Source: a bacterium OL-1 | GTDB lineage: Bacteria > Actinomycetota > Coriobacteriia > Coriobacteriales > Atopobiaceae | DNA length: 64,000 bases | Assembly (NCBI GenBank): GCA_000752675.2 | Contig: LM994626.1 | Coordinates: 318,447 to 382,446, forward strand | Reading direction: 5' to 3' | Part shown: piece by piece, positions 50,336 through 58,697 of the stretch | How positions within the stretch are numbered: position 1 is the stretch's first letter | Layout of the letters: every line of letters begins with the position of its first letter | The notes under the pieces: model-generated | The model's input: only the letters and a program-made list of their open reading frames with translations | What the model was told of the DNA's origin: nothing | Database searches by the model: none | Program-made: the position numbers and the translations under genes

Positions 50336-51619
50336 TTAGCCCTCCGCGTAGATGCCTACAAGCTCCTGGAGCACGTCGACCATGGTCTCCAGCTCGCGCA
50401 CCGGCACGAACTCGGTCACGCCGTGAGCGTTGTGGTAACAGGCCGAGAGGTTAGCGCACGGCAGGCCGCGGAAGGAGAGCTGCGCACCGTCGGTGCCGCC
50501 GCGCATGGGAACCGTCCGCATGGTAACGCCGCAGGCGGCATACGCCCGACGCGCGGACTCGATGAGGTGCGCGTTCTCGGGGCGGGTGATGACCTCGGCC
50601 ATGTTGCGGTACTGGTCGCGGATCTCAATGGAGAGCACGGGTTGGCCGGCCGCCGCGGACGGGCGCAGCGCGTACTCCTCGTTCACCTGGGCCACGGCCG
50701 AGCGGAGCAGGTCCTTTCTTGCCTCAAAGCGGTCGCGGTCGTGGTCGCGGATGATGTAGTCCGCACGGGCATCCTCGCAGTTGCCCTCAATGCGCTCCAG
50801 GTAGAAGAAGCCCTCGCGGTCCTGCGTGAACTCCGGGCGATCCTGGGGCGGAATGAGCTGGTGCACGCGGAGCAGCGCCTCGGAGGCGTTGACCATCACG
50901 TCCTTCGCGGTGCCGGTGTGGACCGAGCGTCCGTTGGCGCGGATGGTCGCCTCGGCAGCGTTGAACGTCTCGTAGCAAAACTCGCCCAGGGGGCCGGCGT
51001 CGATGGTGTAGCCGTAGGCGGCACCTAGCGCGTCAAGGTCGAGCAGCGCCGCGCCATGGCCGATCTCCTCGTCAGGGACAAACGCCAGCGCGAGCGCCGG
51101 ATGCGGGATGGAGGGGTTCTCGGAAAGGCGTGCGAGAAGTGAGACGACCATGGCCACAGCGGCCTTGTCGTCTCCGCCGAGAAGCGACGTGCCGTCCGAG
51201 GTGACAAGATCCTCGCCAATGAGGTCTTTGAGCTCCGGGTTTGTGGCGGGGTCGAGGGCGACTTCGGCGCCGTCGCGGCCGCTGCCCAGGACAAGCCGTC
51301 CGCCCTCGTAGCGCTTGACCTGCGGGTGGACCGGGCTGCCATATGTCTGCCACGCGGTGTCGAGGTGGCAGCAGAACGCGAGCGCGGGGCGCTTCTCGGC
51401 ACCGGCGCTTGCGGGCCAATGGGCCGTGACGTAGGCGTGCTTGTCGAGCGTGACGTCTTGGGCGCCAAGGTCGCGCAGGTCAGCGGCAACGACGCGCGCC
51501 ATATCGAACTGGGCCGGGGTCGAGGGCACCGTTTGCGCGGTGCGCGGATCCGACTGCGAGGGAACCTCGCAATACCTCACGAACCTCTCGAGCACGTCAC
51601 TTGTCGCCTTGCGTCCCAT
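50336..51619 (-). CDS. pepT: Peptidase T (tripeptide aminopeptidase)
   Basis: A 427-residue M20B metallopeptidase that removes the N-terminal residue of tripeptides in the cytoplasm. The zinc ligands are visible: FCCHLDTAW (about residues 82-90), LLGGDDKAAVA (about 146-156) with the bridging Asp, PDEEIGHGA (about 180-188) with the catalytic Glu, and YTIDAG (about 200). C-terminal MRGGTDGAQLSFRGLPCANL completes the family signature. Start: ATG at 51619 after GAGAGG. It stands alone. Confidence 0.95.
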   Translation of the reverse strand: MGRKATSDVLERFVRYCEVPSQSDPRTAQTVPSTPAQFDMARVVAADLRDLGAQDVTLDKHAYVTAHWPASAGAEKRPALAFCCHLDTAWQTYGSPVHPQVKRYEGGRLVLGSGRDGAEVALDPATNPELKDLIGEDLVTSDGTSLLGGDDKAAVAMVVSLLARLSENPSIPHPALALAFVPDEEIGHGAALLDLDALGAAYGYTIDAGPLGEFCYETFNAAEATIRANGRSVHTGTAKDVMVNASEALLRVHQLIPPQDRPEFTQDREGFFYLERIEGNCEDARADYIIRDHDRDRFEARKDLLRSAVAQVNEEYALRPSAAAGQPVLSIEIRDQYRNMAEVITRPENAHLIESARRAYAACGVTMRTVPMRGGTDGAQLSFRGLPCANLSACYHNAHGVTEFVPVRELETMVDVLQELVGIYAEG

Positions 51620-51809
51620 GCGGTGATACCTCTCCCCTAGCGCTTACGGCAGGCCGCGGCTGCTGCGGCCGCGCGCACGCCATTCCCAGATGACTACCCT
51701 ACCGCAATGCGTCCGGCACTTCTCGGCGCGAGGCGGACGGTTACGGCCGTGGGCTCGCTCGGCGCGAGGCGGACGGTCACGCTGTGCGCTCCTGCAGAAA
51801 TAAGCTCGT

Positions 51810-51854
51810 GCAGAAATAGATTGTTTAGCCCCATCTAAACGATCGAAATCTGCA
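51810..51854. repeat. Imperfect hairpin with TTTAG/CTAAA core
   Basis: GCAGAAATAGATTGTTTAG (51810-51828) and CTAAACGATCGAAATCTGC (51835-51853) pair at 15 of 19 positions. The core resembles the GTTTAGG/CCTAAAC centres of family C. The rest of 51620-51961 has a GGCCGCGGC/GCGGCCGC-type hairpin after the pepT start and a family B half-array at its right end. Confidence 0.45.
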
Positions 51855-51913
51855 GGGTTGCTGCCCGACCTTCCATAGGAAGGACGGCCCTGGCCGTGGT
51901 CGCTGCAGAAATC

Positions 51914-51961
51914 TTCGCTCGGGCGAGATTCTGACGCCCGAGGGCGCGTTACCCATGCAAT
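51914..51961. repeat. Family B array, left half split by insertion sequence
   Basis: CTCGGGCGAG/CTGACGCCCGAG hairpin followed by GGCGCGTTACCCATGCAAT, directly abutting the left terminal repeat of the composite IS. The right half resumes at 55954. Confidence 0.7.
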
Positions 51962-51988
51962 GGGGGTGCGGACGATTCCTTGGACGGC

Positions 51989-52372
51989 CTAGGCGGCCAT
52001 CCCCATAGACTCACGGTACTGCTTCGTGCTCATCCAGCCAAGCGACTCCTTGAGCCTCTCGTCGTTGTAGTAGGCGAGGTGGCCCTCCAGGGCGGACGCG
52101 AACCCCTCCAGCGTGACGCCCGACCAGTCCCGGTAGTAGAAGAACTCGTTCTTCATCGTGCCGAAGAAGCCCTCCATGCGGGAGTTGTCGGGCGAGCGCC
52201 CCTTCGCGGACGTGGAGCGGGCCACGCCGTTCTCCTCGCAGATGCGCACCCACCCCGGCCAGCGGTAGTGGCACCCGCGGTCGGCGTGGACCACCGTGAG
52301 CTCGCCGCCCTCGCGACCCGACAGCGCCTTGAGCAGCGAGGAGTTGGCGAGCTCCGCGTCGGGTGCATTCAG
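51989..52372 (-). pseudogene. IS3-family transposase OrfB, C-terminal remnant (outer element)
   Basis: About 127 residues of a DDE integrase core. VHADRGCHYRW holds the second catalytic Asp and DNSRMEGFFGTMKNE the catalytic Glu, followed by the usual YYNDERLKESLGWMSTKQYR end. The frame begins abruptly at about 52372 with PDAELANSSL; the first Asp and the N-terminal half are missing. Upstream sequence belongs to the inserted IS21-type element. Inactive. Confidence 0.85.
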
Positions 52373-52437
52373 TCAAGTAAAAGTCGACAGTTTGCTCTGT
52401 CGATTTCCCACACTTCGCTCGGGGCACGCCCGCACCC

Positions 52438-53196
52438 CTAGCTTCCGTTACCAGAGAGCATGAGCGCCTGGTCCATGCGGTGGCTCGTCCCGTTGAACTC
52501 GACCAGCCTGCTGTGGTGCACCACGCGGTCGATCATCGCCGCGGCGAGCTTGTCGTCGCCGAGGACCGTGCCCCACTTCCCGAACTCGATGTTGGTCGTG
52601 ATGACGAGGCTTCTCCTCTCGTAGCAGTCCGACACCACCTGGAAGAGCAGCCTCGCCCCGGCGACGTCGATCGGGACGTAGCCGAACTCGTCCAGGATCA
52701 CGAGGTCGGCGTTGGTGGCGTCCCTCAGCGCGCCGTCGAGCTTGCCGTCCGCGCGGGCGCGCTCCAGCTGCATAACCAGGCGCGCCGTCGAGTGGAACCG
52801 TACCGGGCGACCCATCGAGACGGCCCGTACGCCCATCGCCGTCGCGAGGTGGGTCTTGCCCCTCCCGGTCCTGCCGTGGAACACGAAGCCCTCGGCGGTG
52901 TCCAGGAAGGAGAGCGACTCGAGGTCGGCCGGCCCGTAGCCGTCGGGGAAGGCCACCTGCGAGTAGTCGTAGCCCTCGAACGACTTGACCTGCGGGAACC
53001 TGGCCCTGCGCATGAGGCGCTCCCTCCTGTGCACGTCGCGGCTCTCCAGCTCTGCGGACAGGAGCCTGTTGGCCGCGCGGACCTCGGCCGCCGTCGCTCC
53101 GTCCAGGAAGCCCCTCACGACGTCGCCAGATATGAAGAGCCTCCTCGCGTTCGCCGCCAGCTCCCCGTCGAGCGACGACCTCGCCGGCCTACCCAT
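52438..53196 (-). CDS. istB: IS21-family ATP-binding protein IstB
   Basis: A 252-residue AAA+ helper of the IS21 transposase. Walker A GRTGRGKTHLATAMG (about 102-116) and Walker B NADLVILDEFGYVPID (about 158-173) are intact, with the N-terminal SFEGYDYSQV segment typical of IstB. The ATG at 53196 overlaps the TAG of the istA C-terminal remnant, as in intact IS21 elements. The gene itself looks complete, but its transposase partner is broken by the 53240-54649 insertion. Confidence 0.88.
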   Translation of the reverse strand: MGRPARSSLDGELAANARRLFISGDVVRGFLDGATAAEVRAANRLLSAELESRDVHRRERLMRRARFPQVKSFEGYDYSQVAFPDGYGPADLESLSFLDTAEGFVFHGRTGRGKTHLATAMGVRAVSMGRPVRFHSTARLVMQLERARADGKLDGALRDATNADLVILDEFGYVPIDVAGARLLFQVVSDCYERRSLVITTNIEFGKWGTVLGDDKLAAAMIDRVVHHSRLVEFNGTSHRMDQALMLSGNGS

Positions 53197-53239
53197 CGGC
53201 GACCACCCCCGCCAGACGGTCGTACTCGGCGAGGTCGCC
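53197..53239 (-). pseudogene. istA C-terminal remnant
   Basis: Reading on the minus strand, GDLAEYDRLAGVVADG and a TAG that overlaps the istB ATG. This is the tail of the IS21 transposase, cut from its front part by the inner IS3 element. Joining the flanks gives a continuous frame (RAYE-GDLAEYD), but the total of about 270 residues is much shorter than normal IstA, so a deletion accompanied the insertion. Confidence 0.6.
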
Positions 53240-53279
53240 TGAGCCCTGTCAATATAATGGACAGCGGAGTCGCAGATTT

Positions 53280-54247
53280 CTATGCGGCCAGCATGGCTTC
53301 CGGATCGGCCTGGAGGGCACTCTCGAAGCGGTCGAAGAACTCCTGCATGGCCTCTGCCGGCACGCGGTCCCCGATGGACTCGTGCGGGCGGAAGCGGTTG
53401 TAATACGACTCGATGAACTCGATCGCCCCGTGCTTCGTCGTGGATGCATCCGACGGGCGCTCGTGGTGGTACCACTCGCTCTTGAGCGTCCCGAAGAACG
53501 ACTCCGCGACCGCATTGTCGTGGCGGCTGCCGGTGCGGCCCACGGAGAGCCTCACGTCGTGCGCTGCCGCCCAGGCGGCGAGCTCGGCGCTCGCGTGCTG
53601 GCTTCCGCGGTCGCTGTGGAACATGGCCCCTCCTGCGACATGGCCGCGCGAACGGGCCATCTCGAGGGCTGCGACCACGAGGCCTGCCCTCATGTTGTCC
53701 CGCATGCTCCAGCCGACGACCATGCGCGCGCACAGGTCTATGACCACGGCCAGGCAGATGAAGCCGCCCGTGGTCCTGAGATAGGTTATGTCGCCCACGA
53801 GCTTCGTGGTCGGGACGGGGCCCGGGAAGTCGCTCCCCATGAGGTCGGGCCGCGCGGGCGCATCCCTGTCCGGCACCGTCGTCCTCCTGGAGGCATTGGG
53901 GCAGATGCCGCGTATCCCCAGCTCGGACATGCATTTCCGGACGCGGTAGGGGGTCGTTCCCGCGAAGCGGCCGTACTTGGGGTCGCCCGTCAGCTTCGAC
54001 CAGGCCTTGCGGAGGCCGAAGCGCCTCTCGCTCGCGTCCCATGTCTCGATGATGGCCTCCTTGAGGGGGCCCCCTGGATCCTCCCCGCTGCCGCCCGCCT
54101 TCAGCCACCGGTAGAACCCCGACCTGCTCACGCCCAGCACCCGCGCCATCATCGAGACGCTGTAGTCCGCCTTCTCCTCCAGCATCAGCCGGAACCTGTC
54201 CTCCGTCAGAGGCTCCTGGCGAAGAAGGCTGCTGCTTTTTTTAGGGA
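53280..54247 (-). CDS. IS3-family transposase OrfB (inner element)
   Basis: The integrase half, read by -1 frameshifting from orfA at the A7 run. The N-terminal RFRLMLEEKADYSVSMMARV and the HTH_21-like SRSGFYRWLKAG lead into the rve core. Catalytic residues are in VGDITYLRT (Asp), FHSDRGSQHAS (Asp) and DNAVAESFFGTLKSE (Glu). YNRFRPHESIGDRVPAEAM closes the domain. All three catalytic residues are present, so the transposase is probably functional. The coordinates mark the frame from the slippage site, and no independent start with a good ribosome binding site was found. Confidence 0.85.
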
Positions 54248-54547
54248 CTCGTTCTCGCTCTCGAGCTCCCTGATGCGCCTCCTTGCCTCGTCGGGCTCCT
54301 TCTGCTCGTCGGTCCTGGCCTGGGTGACCTTTCCCGTCCTCCCGAACTTGATGACCCAGTCGTTGAGGGTCTTGTCGTTGATTCCGAGCTCTGCGGCGCA
54401 CTCCCTGATGCTCTTCTTCGGATCCGCCTCCCGGGCCCTCCTGTAGTACTCGACCGCCTCGAGCCGGTACTCCTCCGCACACTGTCTGGGAGCCTTCGCC
54501 TTGGCCCTGGACTCCGCCCTCTCGATCTCGCCTGCGCTCACTGACAT
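54206..54547 (-). CDS. IS3-family transposase OrfA (inner element)
   Basis: A 113-residue DNA-binding protein from the ATG at 54547 (GGAGCAGCGAG upstream). SIRECAAELGINDKTLNDWV (about residues 46-65) is the helix-turn-helix, followed by a leucine-zipper-like coiled coil (DEARRRIRELESENESLKKA). Near its end the sequence CTAAAAAAAGC contains seven A (54242-54236), the classical site for -1 frameshifting into orfB to make the OrfAB transposase. Confidence 0.88.
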   Translation of the reverse strand: MSVSAGEIERAESRAKAKAPRQCAEEYRLEAVEYYRRAREADPKKSIRECAAELGINDKTLNDWVIKFGRTGKVTQARTDEQKEPDEARRRIRELESENESLKKAAAFFARSL

Positions 54548-54646
54548 CTCGCTGCTCCAATCTGCTGGTGGTGATGGGAGGGCATATCTGCCGAGCATAC
54601 CGGCTGCAGGTTCCTGCCATCCCGCTGTCCACCAAAAGATTACGGC

Positions 54647-55402
54647 TCACTCGTAGGCCCTGAGGCGCGACAGGAAGCGGTTCGCGCTCTCGTCCTTGCC
54701 CTTGGTCTGCGGCGTCCTGGGCCGGCAGAGCGCGAGCTCGAAGCCGGCCTCGCGCGCGAAGGCGGCGACGCGGCCGTCCCGCGAGCGCCTCCCGTCGCCG
54801 CCGAGCGTCGCGACGGCCGACATGTTGTCCGTGAGCCACTGCCGCGGCACGCCGCCCAGCCAGCGGATGTTGTCCGCCATGCAGGCCAGCAGGTCGTCCC
54901 TGGTCCTGGTCGGGGACCGCACGAAGTAGTGCATCCGGGACCATCCGAGCGTCGAGGTGTACACGTCGAAGCGGTACCCGCGGCCGGAGCGGTCGTGCAT
55001 GGTGACGCCCTCCTTCCAGTCGAACTGCAGCTGCTCGCCGGGCGCCGTCTCGAACCTGGGGTGCGCGTCCGGCGCGCCGCCGCGCCCGACGGCTATGCCG
55101 CGCCCCCTCAGGTAGCTCGTGAAGGCGTTGTAGCCCGGGACCGGCGGCTCGTCGCCCGCGTGGCGCTCGAGCAGCAGCTCGTGGATGCCCTTGGCCGTGA
55201 CTCCCGGCAGCGCCGCCTTCTCCTCGATCTCGTCCCGGTAGCGGTCGAACCCGCTCGGCCGCCCGTGCCTGCCGTCGTCCGGCGAGGGCCCGCCCCCGTT
55301 CCAGTACTTCGAGACGGTGTGCCTGTCCACGCCGTACCTCCTAGCGACCTCCGAGAAGTTCGGCTTGACGCCGCACTCCCTGTCCGCGTTCAGCTCAGCC
55401 AT
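54647..55402 (-). pseudogene. istA: IS21-family transposase IstA, truncated by insertion
   Basis: About 251 residues from the ATG at 55402. FSEVARRYGVDRHTVSKYW (about 19-37) is the helix-turn-helix. FDWKEGV (first Asp, about 128) and WLTDNMSAVAT (second Asp, about 190) belong to the DDE core, and TKGKDESANRFLSRLRAYE carries the Glu. The frame then stops at TGA 54649-54647, which is the terminal TGA of the inner IS3 element. The remaining C-terminal domain is absent except for a short tail at 53197-53239. Non-functional. Confidence 0.85.
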
Positions 55403-55426
55403 GAGGTTCCTCTCCAAGGCCCCCAC

Positions 55427-55545
55427 CCCTCTCCGTCGTCGGTTCGGGGCTGAGCCTAGTTGGTGAAAGTGGTGAAACTACGCTGGTTTGGCTGGCGCAT
55501 TCGCGCTGGTCGGATTGGGGCGCGTATTGGTCAATCTGGTGAAAC
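55427..55545. other. IS21-type end region with TGGTGAAA repeats
   Basis: TTGGTGAAAG, GTGGTGAAAC and CTGGTGAAAC occur within about 85 bp upstream of istA. Multiple short terminal repeats are normal at the ends of IS21-family elements. The exact junction with the outer OrfA remnant, near 55545, is not resolved, and no matching repeats were found on the istB side. Confidence 0.4.
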
Positions 55546-55899
55546 CTAAGCTAGCGCTATCATCCGCACCACCCCGCCCGTCCCGGACAGCGCCGCCGCG
55601 CCGCCACGCCAGTACGCCTCGGCCCAAGCATACACGCTGCTGAGGCCGGAGACCCCGAGCCGCTCGGCCACGTCCCGCGCCGGGACGCCCGAGCGCATGA
55701 GCCCGACGGCCCTCATCCGGACGTCGAACGGGTACGGCTCGGCGTGCGAGGCGGGAGGGACGTGCCTGGGGTCCGCCCTCACCCAGTCGTGGAGGCGCTG
55801 CCTGGTCGGGTAGCCCAGCTCGTCGACGACCCCCTTCAGGCTCTTCCCGCTGGCGAAGAACCTCTCGACCGCCAGCTCCCTCTGCTCCCTCGAGTACAT
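55546..55899 (-). pseudogene. IS3-family OrfA, N-terminal part (outer element)
   Basis: A 117-residue frame from the ATG at 55899, with GGAGGTCCGC as ribosome binding site, 42 bp inside the right terminal repeat. Two helix-turn-helix units are visible: SLKGVVDELGYPTRQRLHDW (about 20-39) and PARDVAERLGVSGLSSVYAW (about 73-92). Elements with this double-HTH OrfA normally have a longer OrfA followed by OrfB. Here the frame ends at a TAG next to IS21-type sequence and the rest is missing. Confidence 0.8.
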
Positions 55900-55953
55900 G
55901 CGGACCTCCAGTCCCGGACCACCCCGTGGTCCAACTTCGAGTCCGCACCCCCA

Positions 55954-56036
55954 TCGCGTACGAAAGGGGCCTTCCGGCGCCGTTTTCTAGCCGGGGGGAG
56001 TTTCCGCAGCGTCGGCGACCAAAAGTAGCCCTCGGG
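55954..56036. repeat. Family B array, right half split by insertion sequence
   Basis: TCGCGTACGAAAGGGGCCTTCCGGCGCCG and a further GCCCTCGGGCGTC half. Placed after the left half (ends GCAAT at 51961), the junction reads GCAATTCGCG, matching GCAATTCGCA in the intact array at 36620-36630. The remainder of 56037-56250 shows GC-rich sequence without a gene. Confidence 0.7.
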
Positions 56037-56218
56037 CGTCACGCACGCCGAGAAGCGCCCCCAGCCGTGCGTCAAGAAGGGCCGTCAGTCGCGCGCCGAC
56101 GCGCCACCGGCGCCCCGACCACACCCGGTAGCCGTCGCGCCCCGACACCGCCGGCCCCAACAAAATGCCCCCTTAGCCGTAGGAATTTGTGAAACCGCCG
56201 AGAAACCCGTCCCTCACC

Positions 56219-56290
56219 CTTGCCTTCTATTTCCTACAACCTAGTATGAATTAGGTCGCAAGGGGTACCCTCGGGTTAGGTCGCGTGGGG
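56219..56290 (+). promoter_or_regulatory. suf operon promoter region with 15-bp direct repeats
   Basis: TTAGGTCGCAAGGGG (56251-56265) and TTAGGTCGCGTGGGG (56276-56290) match at 13 of 15 positions, spaced 25 bp. They follow an AT-rich stretch with TTGCCT (about 56219) and TAGTAT/TATGAA (about 56242), a plausible promoter. Repeats just downstream would suit control by the Rrf2 regulator encoded at the operon's end; that link is inference. The remaining leader to 56514 shows no gene. Confidence 0.4.
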
Positions 56291-56514
56291 CACTCCCCAC
56301 AGGTGGCCCACGGCACTCTCGCGAGCGAACCAAGGCACTCCGCGGGCAGACCAATTTGTCCCCCGCAGGCAGCCCCAGGCACCCCACGAGTGCCCAACCG
56401 CCAAACGCGACTAGGAAGGAACGCACGCGCGCCGGCTCGCCGACCCCGTGCGGGGAGAGGAAACCTGCGTCCGCAGCCAGACAGCCGCAGGCGCATTCGA
56501 GCTAGGAGAACAGC

Positions 56515-57285
56515 ATGGCAGACACGCTTCTTGACGTGAGCGGCATCTCCGCAGGTACGGAGGACAAGCCTATCCTCCACGACGTCAACCTCAAGGTTGG
56601 CGCAGGCGAGACCCACGTCCTCATGGGCCCCAACGGCGCCGGCAAGTCGACGCTCGGCCACGTGATCATGGGCGACCCCACCTACAAGGTCACCGCGGGC
56701 ACCATCACTTTCGACGGTCAGGACATCACCGAGCTCTCGCCCGACAAGCGCTCGCTCGCGGGCGTCTTCCTGTCCTACCAGGCCCCCGTCGAGGTCCCCG
56801 GCGTGCCCCTCTACAGCTTCCTGCGCTCAATCTCGCAGATGCGCCCCGAGCTCAAGTGCACCGCGCGCGAGTTCCGTCGCCGCGTGGGCGCCATCGCCGA
56901 CGAGCTCAACCTCGACCAGAGCTTCCTCATGCGCGAGCTCAACGTAGGCTTCTCGGGCGGCGAGAAGAAGAAGATCGAGATGCTCCAGCTGCTGCTTCTC
57001 CAGCCCAAGCTGGCAATTCTCGACGAGACGGACTCCGGCCTCGACGTCGACGCGCTGGCCACCGTCTCGCACGGCATCCAGCGCTACCGCGAGACCGTGG
57101 GTGGTGCGCTCATCATGATCACGCACAACACGCGCATCCTCGAGCGCCTCACCGTGGACCGCACGCACGTGATGGTCAAGGGCCACCTGGTTGCCGAGGG
57201 CCCCGCAAGCCTCATCGACGACATCGACAAGAACGGCTTCGAGCGCTTCGAGAGCCAGGCCGCGGGCGAGGGTGATGCAAGGTGA
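56515..57285 (+). CDS. sufC: SUF Fe-S assembly ATPase SufC
   Basis: A 256-residue ABC-type ATPase that energises the SufBCD scaffold. Walker A GPNGAGKSTLGHVIMG (about 40-55), signature GFSGGEKKKIEML (about 145) and Walker B LAILDETDSGLD (about 165-176) are intact, with the SufC-specific ITHNTRIL switch region. Start: ATG at 56515 after GGAGAACAGC. It is first in the operon, and its TGA overlaps the sufB GTG. Confidence 0.96.
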   Translation: MADTLLDVSGISAGTEDKPILHDVNLKVGAGETHVLMGPNGAGKSTLGHVIMGDPTYKVTAGTITFDGQDITELSPDKRSLAGVFLSYQAPVEVPGVPLYSFLRSISQMRPELKCTAREFRRRVGAIADELNLDQSFLMRELNVGFSGGEKKKIEMLQLLLLQPKLAILDETDSGLDVDALATVSHGIQRYRETVGGALIMITHNTRILERLTVDRTHVMVKGHLVAEGPASLIDDIDKNGFERFESQAAGEGDAR

Positions 57286-58697
57286 CGAAGGAGAGGACGC
57301 AGGTCGCAGACGTCGACCGCTCCCTCTACGACTTCACCAAGTCCGAGGAGGGATACGAGCGCTACGCCGACGGCCTCACGCCGGACATCGTGCGCGCAAT
57401 CTCGGCCAAGAAGGACGAGCCCCAGTGGATGCTCGACCTGCGCCTGAAGGCGCTCGACGAGTACCACCGCCGCCCCATGGCCACCAACTGGGGCCCCTCA
57501 ATCGCAGGCCTTGACCTCGACCACATCTCCACGTACGTCTCGCCCAAGACCAAGCAGGCCTCGAGCTGGGACGACGTGCCAGCAGACATCAAGGACACCT
57601 TCGAGCGCCTGGGCATCCCCGAGGCGGAGCGCGAGAGCCTCGCCGGCGTGGGCGCCCAGTACGACTCGGAGATCGTCTACCACAACATGCGCGAGGAGGT
57701 CGCCAAGCAGGGCGTGGTCTACACCACGATCGAGGACGCGCTCCACGACCCCAAGTGGGAGCCCGTGGTGCGCGAGTACTTTGGCACCCTCATCCCCATG
57801 ACCGACCACAAGTTTGCGGCGCTCCACTACGCCGTGTGGTCGGGCGGCTCGTTTGTCTACGTGCCCGCGGGCGTCAGCCTCGACTACCCGCTGCAGAGCT
57901 ACTTCCGCCTGAACGCCCAGGGCGCGGGCCAGTTCGAGCACACGCTCATCATCGTGGAGCCGGGCGCTAACCTGCACTTCATCGAGGGCTGCTCGGCACC
58001 CAAGTACTACGAGGCCAACCTCCACGCCGGCGCCGTGGAACTCTTCGTGAAGGATGGCGCGCGTCTGCGCTACTCCACGATTGAGAACTGGTCCAAGAAC
58101 ATGTACAACCTCAACACCAAGCGCGCCACCGTGGGAGCGGACGCAAAGATGGAATGGGTCTCGGGCAGCTTTGGCAGCCACGTCTCCTACCTCTACCCCA
58201 CCACGATCCTCGCGGGCGACCGCTCCAGCTGCGAGTTCACCGGCATCACGTTCTCCGGCGCCACACAAGACCTCGACACCGGCTGCAAGGTCATCCTGAA
58301 CGGCCGCGACACCACCGCATCGGTGAGCACCAAGTCCATCTCCAAGGACGGCGGCATCAACACCTTCAGGAGCTCGGTCGTCGTTGGCCGCCACGCGGAC
58401 AACGCGCGCTGCACCGTGAGCTGCCAGTCGCTCATGCTCGACAACATCAGCCGCTCCGACACCATCCCCGCGATGGACGTGCGCAACCCCACCGCGTCGG
58501 TTGGCCACGAGGCCACCATCGGCCGCATCTCGGACGACACGATCCTCTACCTCATGAGCCGCGGCTGCTCCGAGCAGGAGGCGCGCACGCTTGTGGTGAA
58601 CGGCTTTGCCAACCCGGTCTCGAAGGAGCTCCCCATGGAGTACGCCGTCGAGATGAACAACCTCATCAAGCTCGAGATGGAAGGGGCGATTGGCTAA
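57282..58697 (+). CDS. sufB: SUF Fe-S scaffold protein SufB
   Basis: A 471-residue scaffold on which clusters are built. The sequence runs through the beta-helix core YPLQSYFRLNAQGAGQFEHT and SRGCSEQEARTLVVNGF near the C-terminus, which contains the conserved cysteine. NWSKNMYNLNTKRA and SSVVVGRHADNARCTVSCQS are further SufB signatures. The start is GTG at 57282, overlapping sufC; its TAA overlaps the sufD ATG. The length is as expected. Confidence 0.96.
   Translation: MTKERTQVADVDRSLYDFTKSEEGYERYADGLTPDIVRAISAKKDEPQWMLDLRLKALDEYHRRPMATNWGPSIAGLDLDHISTYVSPKTKQASSWDDVPADIKDTFERLGIPEAERESLAGVGAQYDSEIVYHNMREEVAKQGVVYTTIEDALHDPKWEPVVREYFGTLIPMTDHKFAALHYAVWSGGSFVYVPAGVSLDYPLQSYFRLNAQGAGQFEHTLIIVEPGANLHFIEGCSAPKYYEANLHAGAVELFVKDGARLRYSTIENWSKNMYNLNTKRATVGADAKMEWVSGSFGSHVSYLYPTTILAGDRSSCEFTGITFSGATQDLDTGCKVILNGRDTTASVSTKSISKDGGINTFRSSVVVGRHADNARCTVSCQSLMLDNISRSDTIPAMDVRNPTASVGHEATIGRISDDTILYLMSRGCSEQEARTLVVNGFANPVSKELPMEYAVEMNNLIKLEMEGAIG

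Larger units (their letters stand above)
53240..54649 (-). mobile_element. Complete IS3-family element (innermost, 1410 bp)
   Basis: Ends are imperfect inverted repeats: TGAGCCCTGTC...TAATGGACAGCGG at 53240-53266, and the complement of TGAGCCGTAATC...TGGTGGACAGCGG at 54622-54649. It carries orfA and orfB with an A7 slippage site between. Size, two-frame organisation and ends fit the IS3 family. Flanking trinucleotides differ, so no simple target duplication remains. Confidence 0.85.
51962..55952 (-). mobile_element. Three-layer nested insertion sequence block
   Basis: Perfect 12-bp terminal inverted repeats, GGGGGTGCGGAC at 51962-51973 and GTCCGCACCCCC at 55941-55952, bound the block. Outermost is an IS3-family element represented by the start of its OrfA (55546-55899) and the end of its OrfB (51989-52372), with the middle lost. 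Inside lies an IS21-type istA-istB pair, whose ends are not clearly resolved. Within istA lies a complete second IS3-family element at 53240-54649. All genes read on the minus strand. No target duplication is seen outside. Confidence 0.85.

Noticed and set aside
52438-54108. One long minus-strand frame joining IstB with upstream sequence
   Set aside because: The part beyond the istB ATG at 53196 is an out-of-phase reading of the inner IS3 orfB, so istB was started at 53196.
51950-55965. Target-site duplications around the composite insertion sequence
   Set aside because: Flanking bases (GCAAT on the left, ATCGC or TCGC on the right) share no 3-5 bp duplication. The apparent AT match is too short to count.
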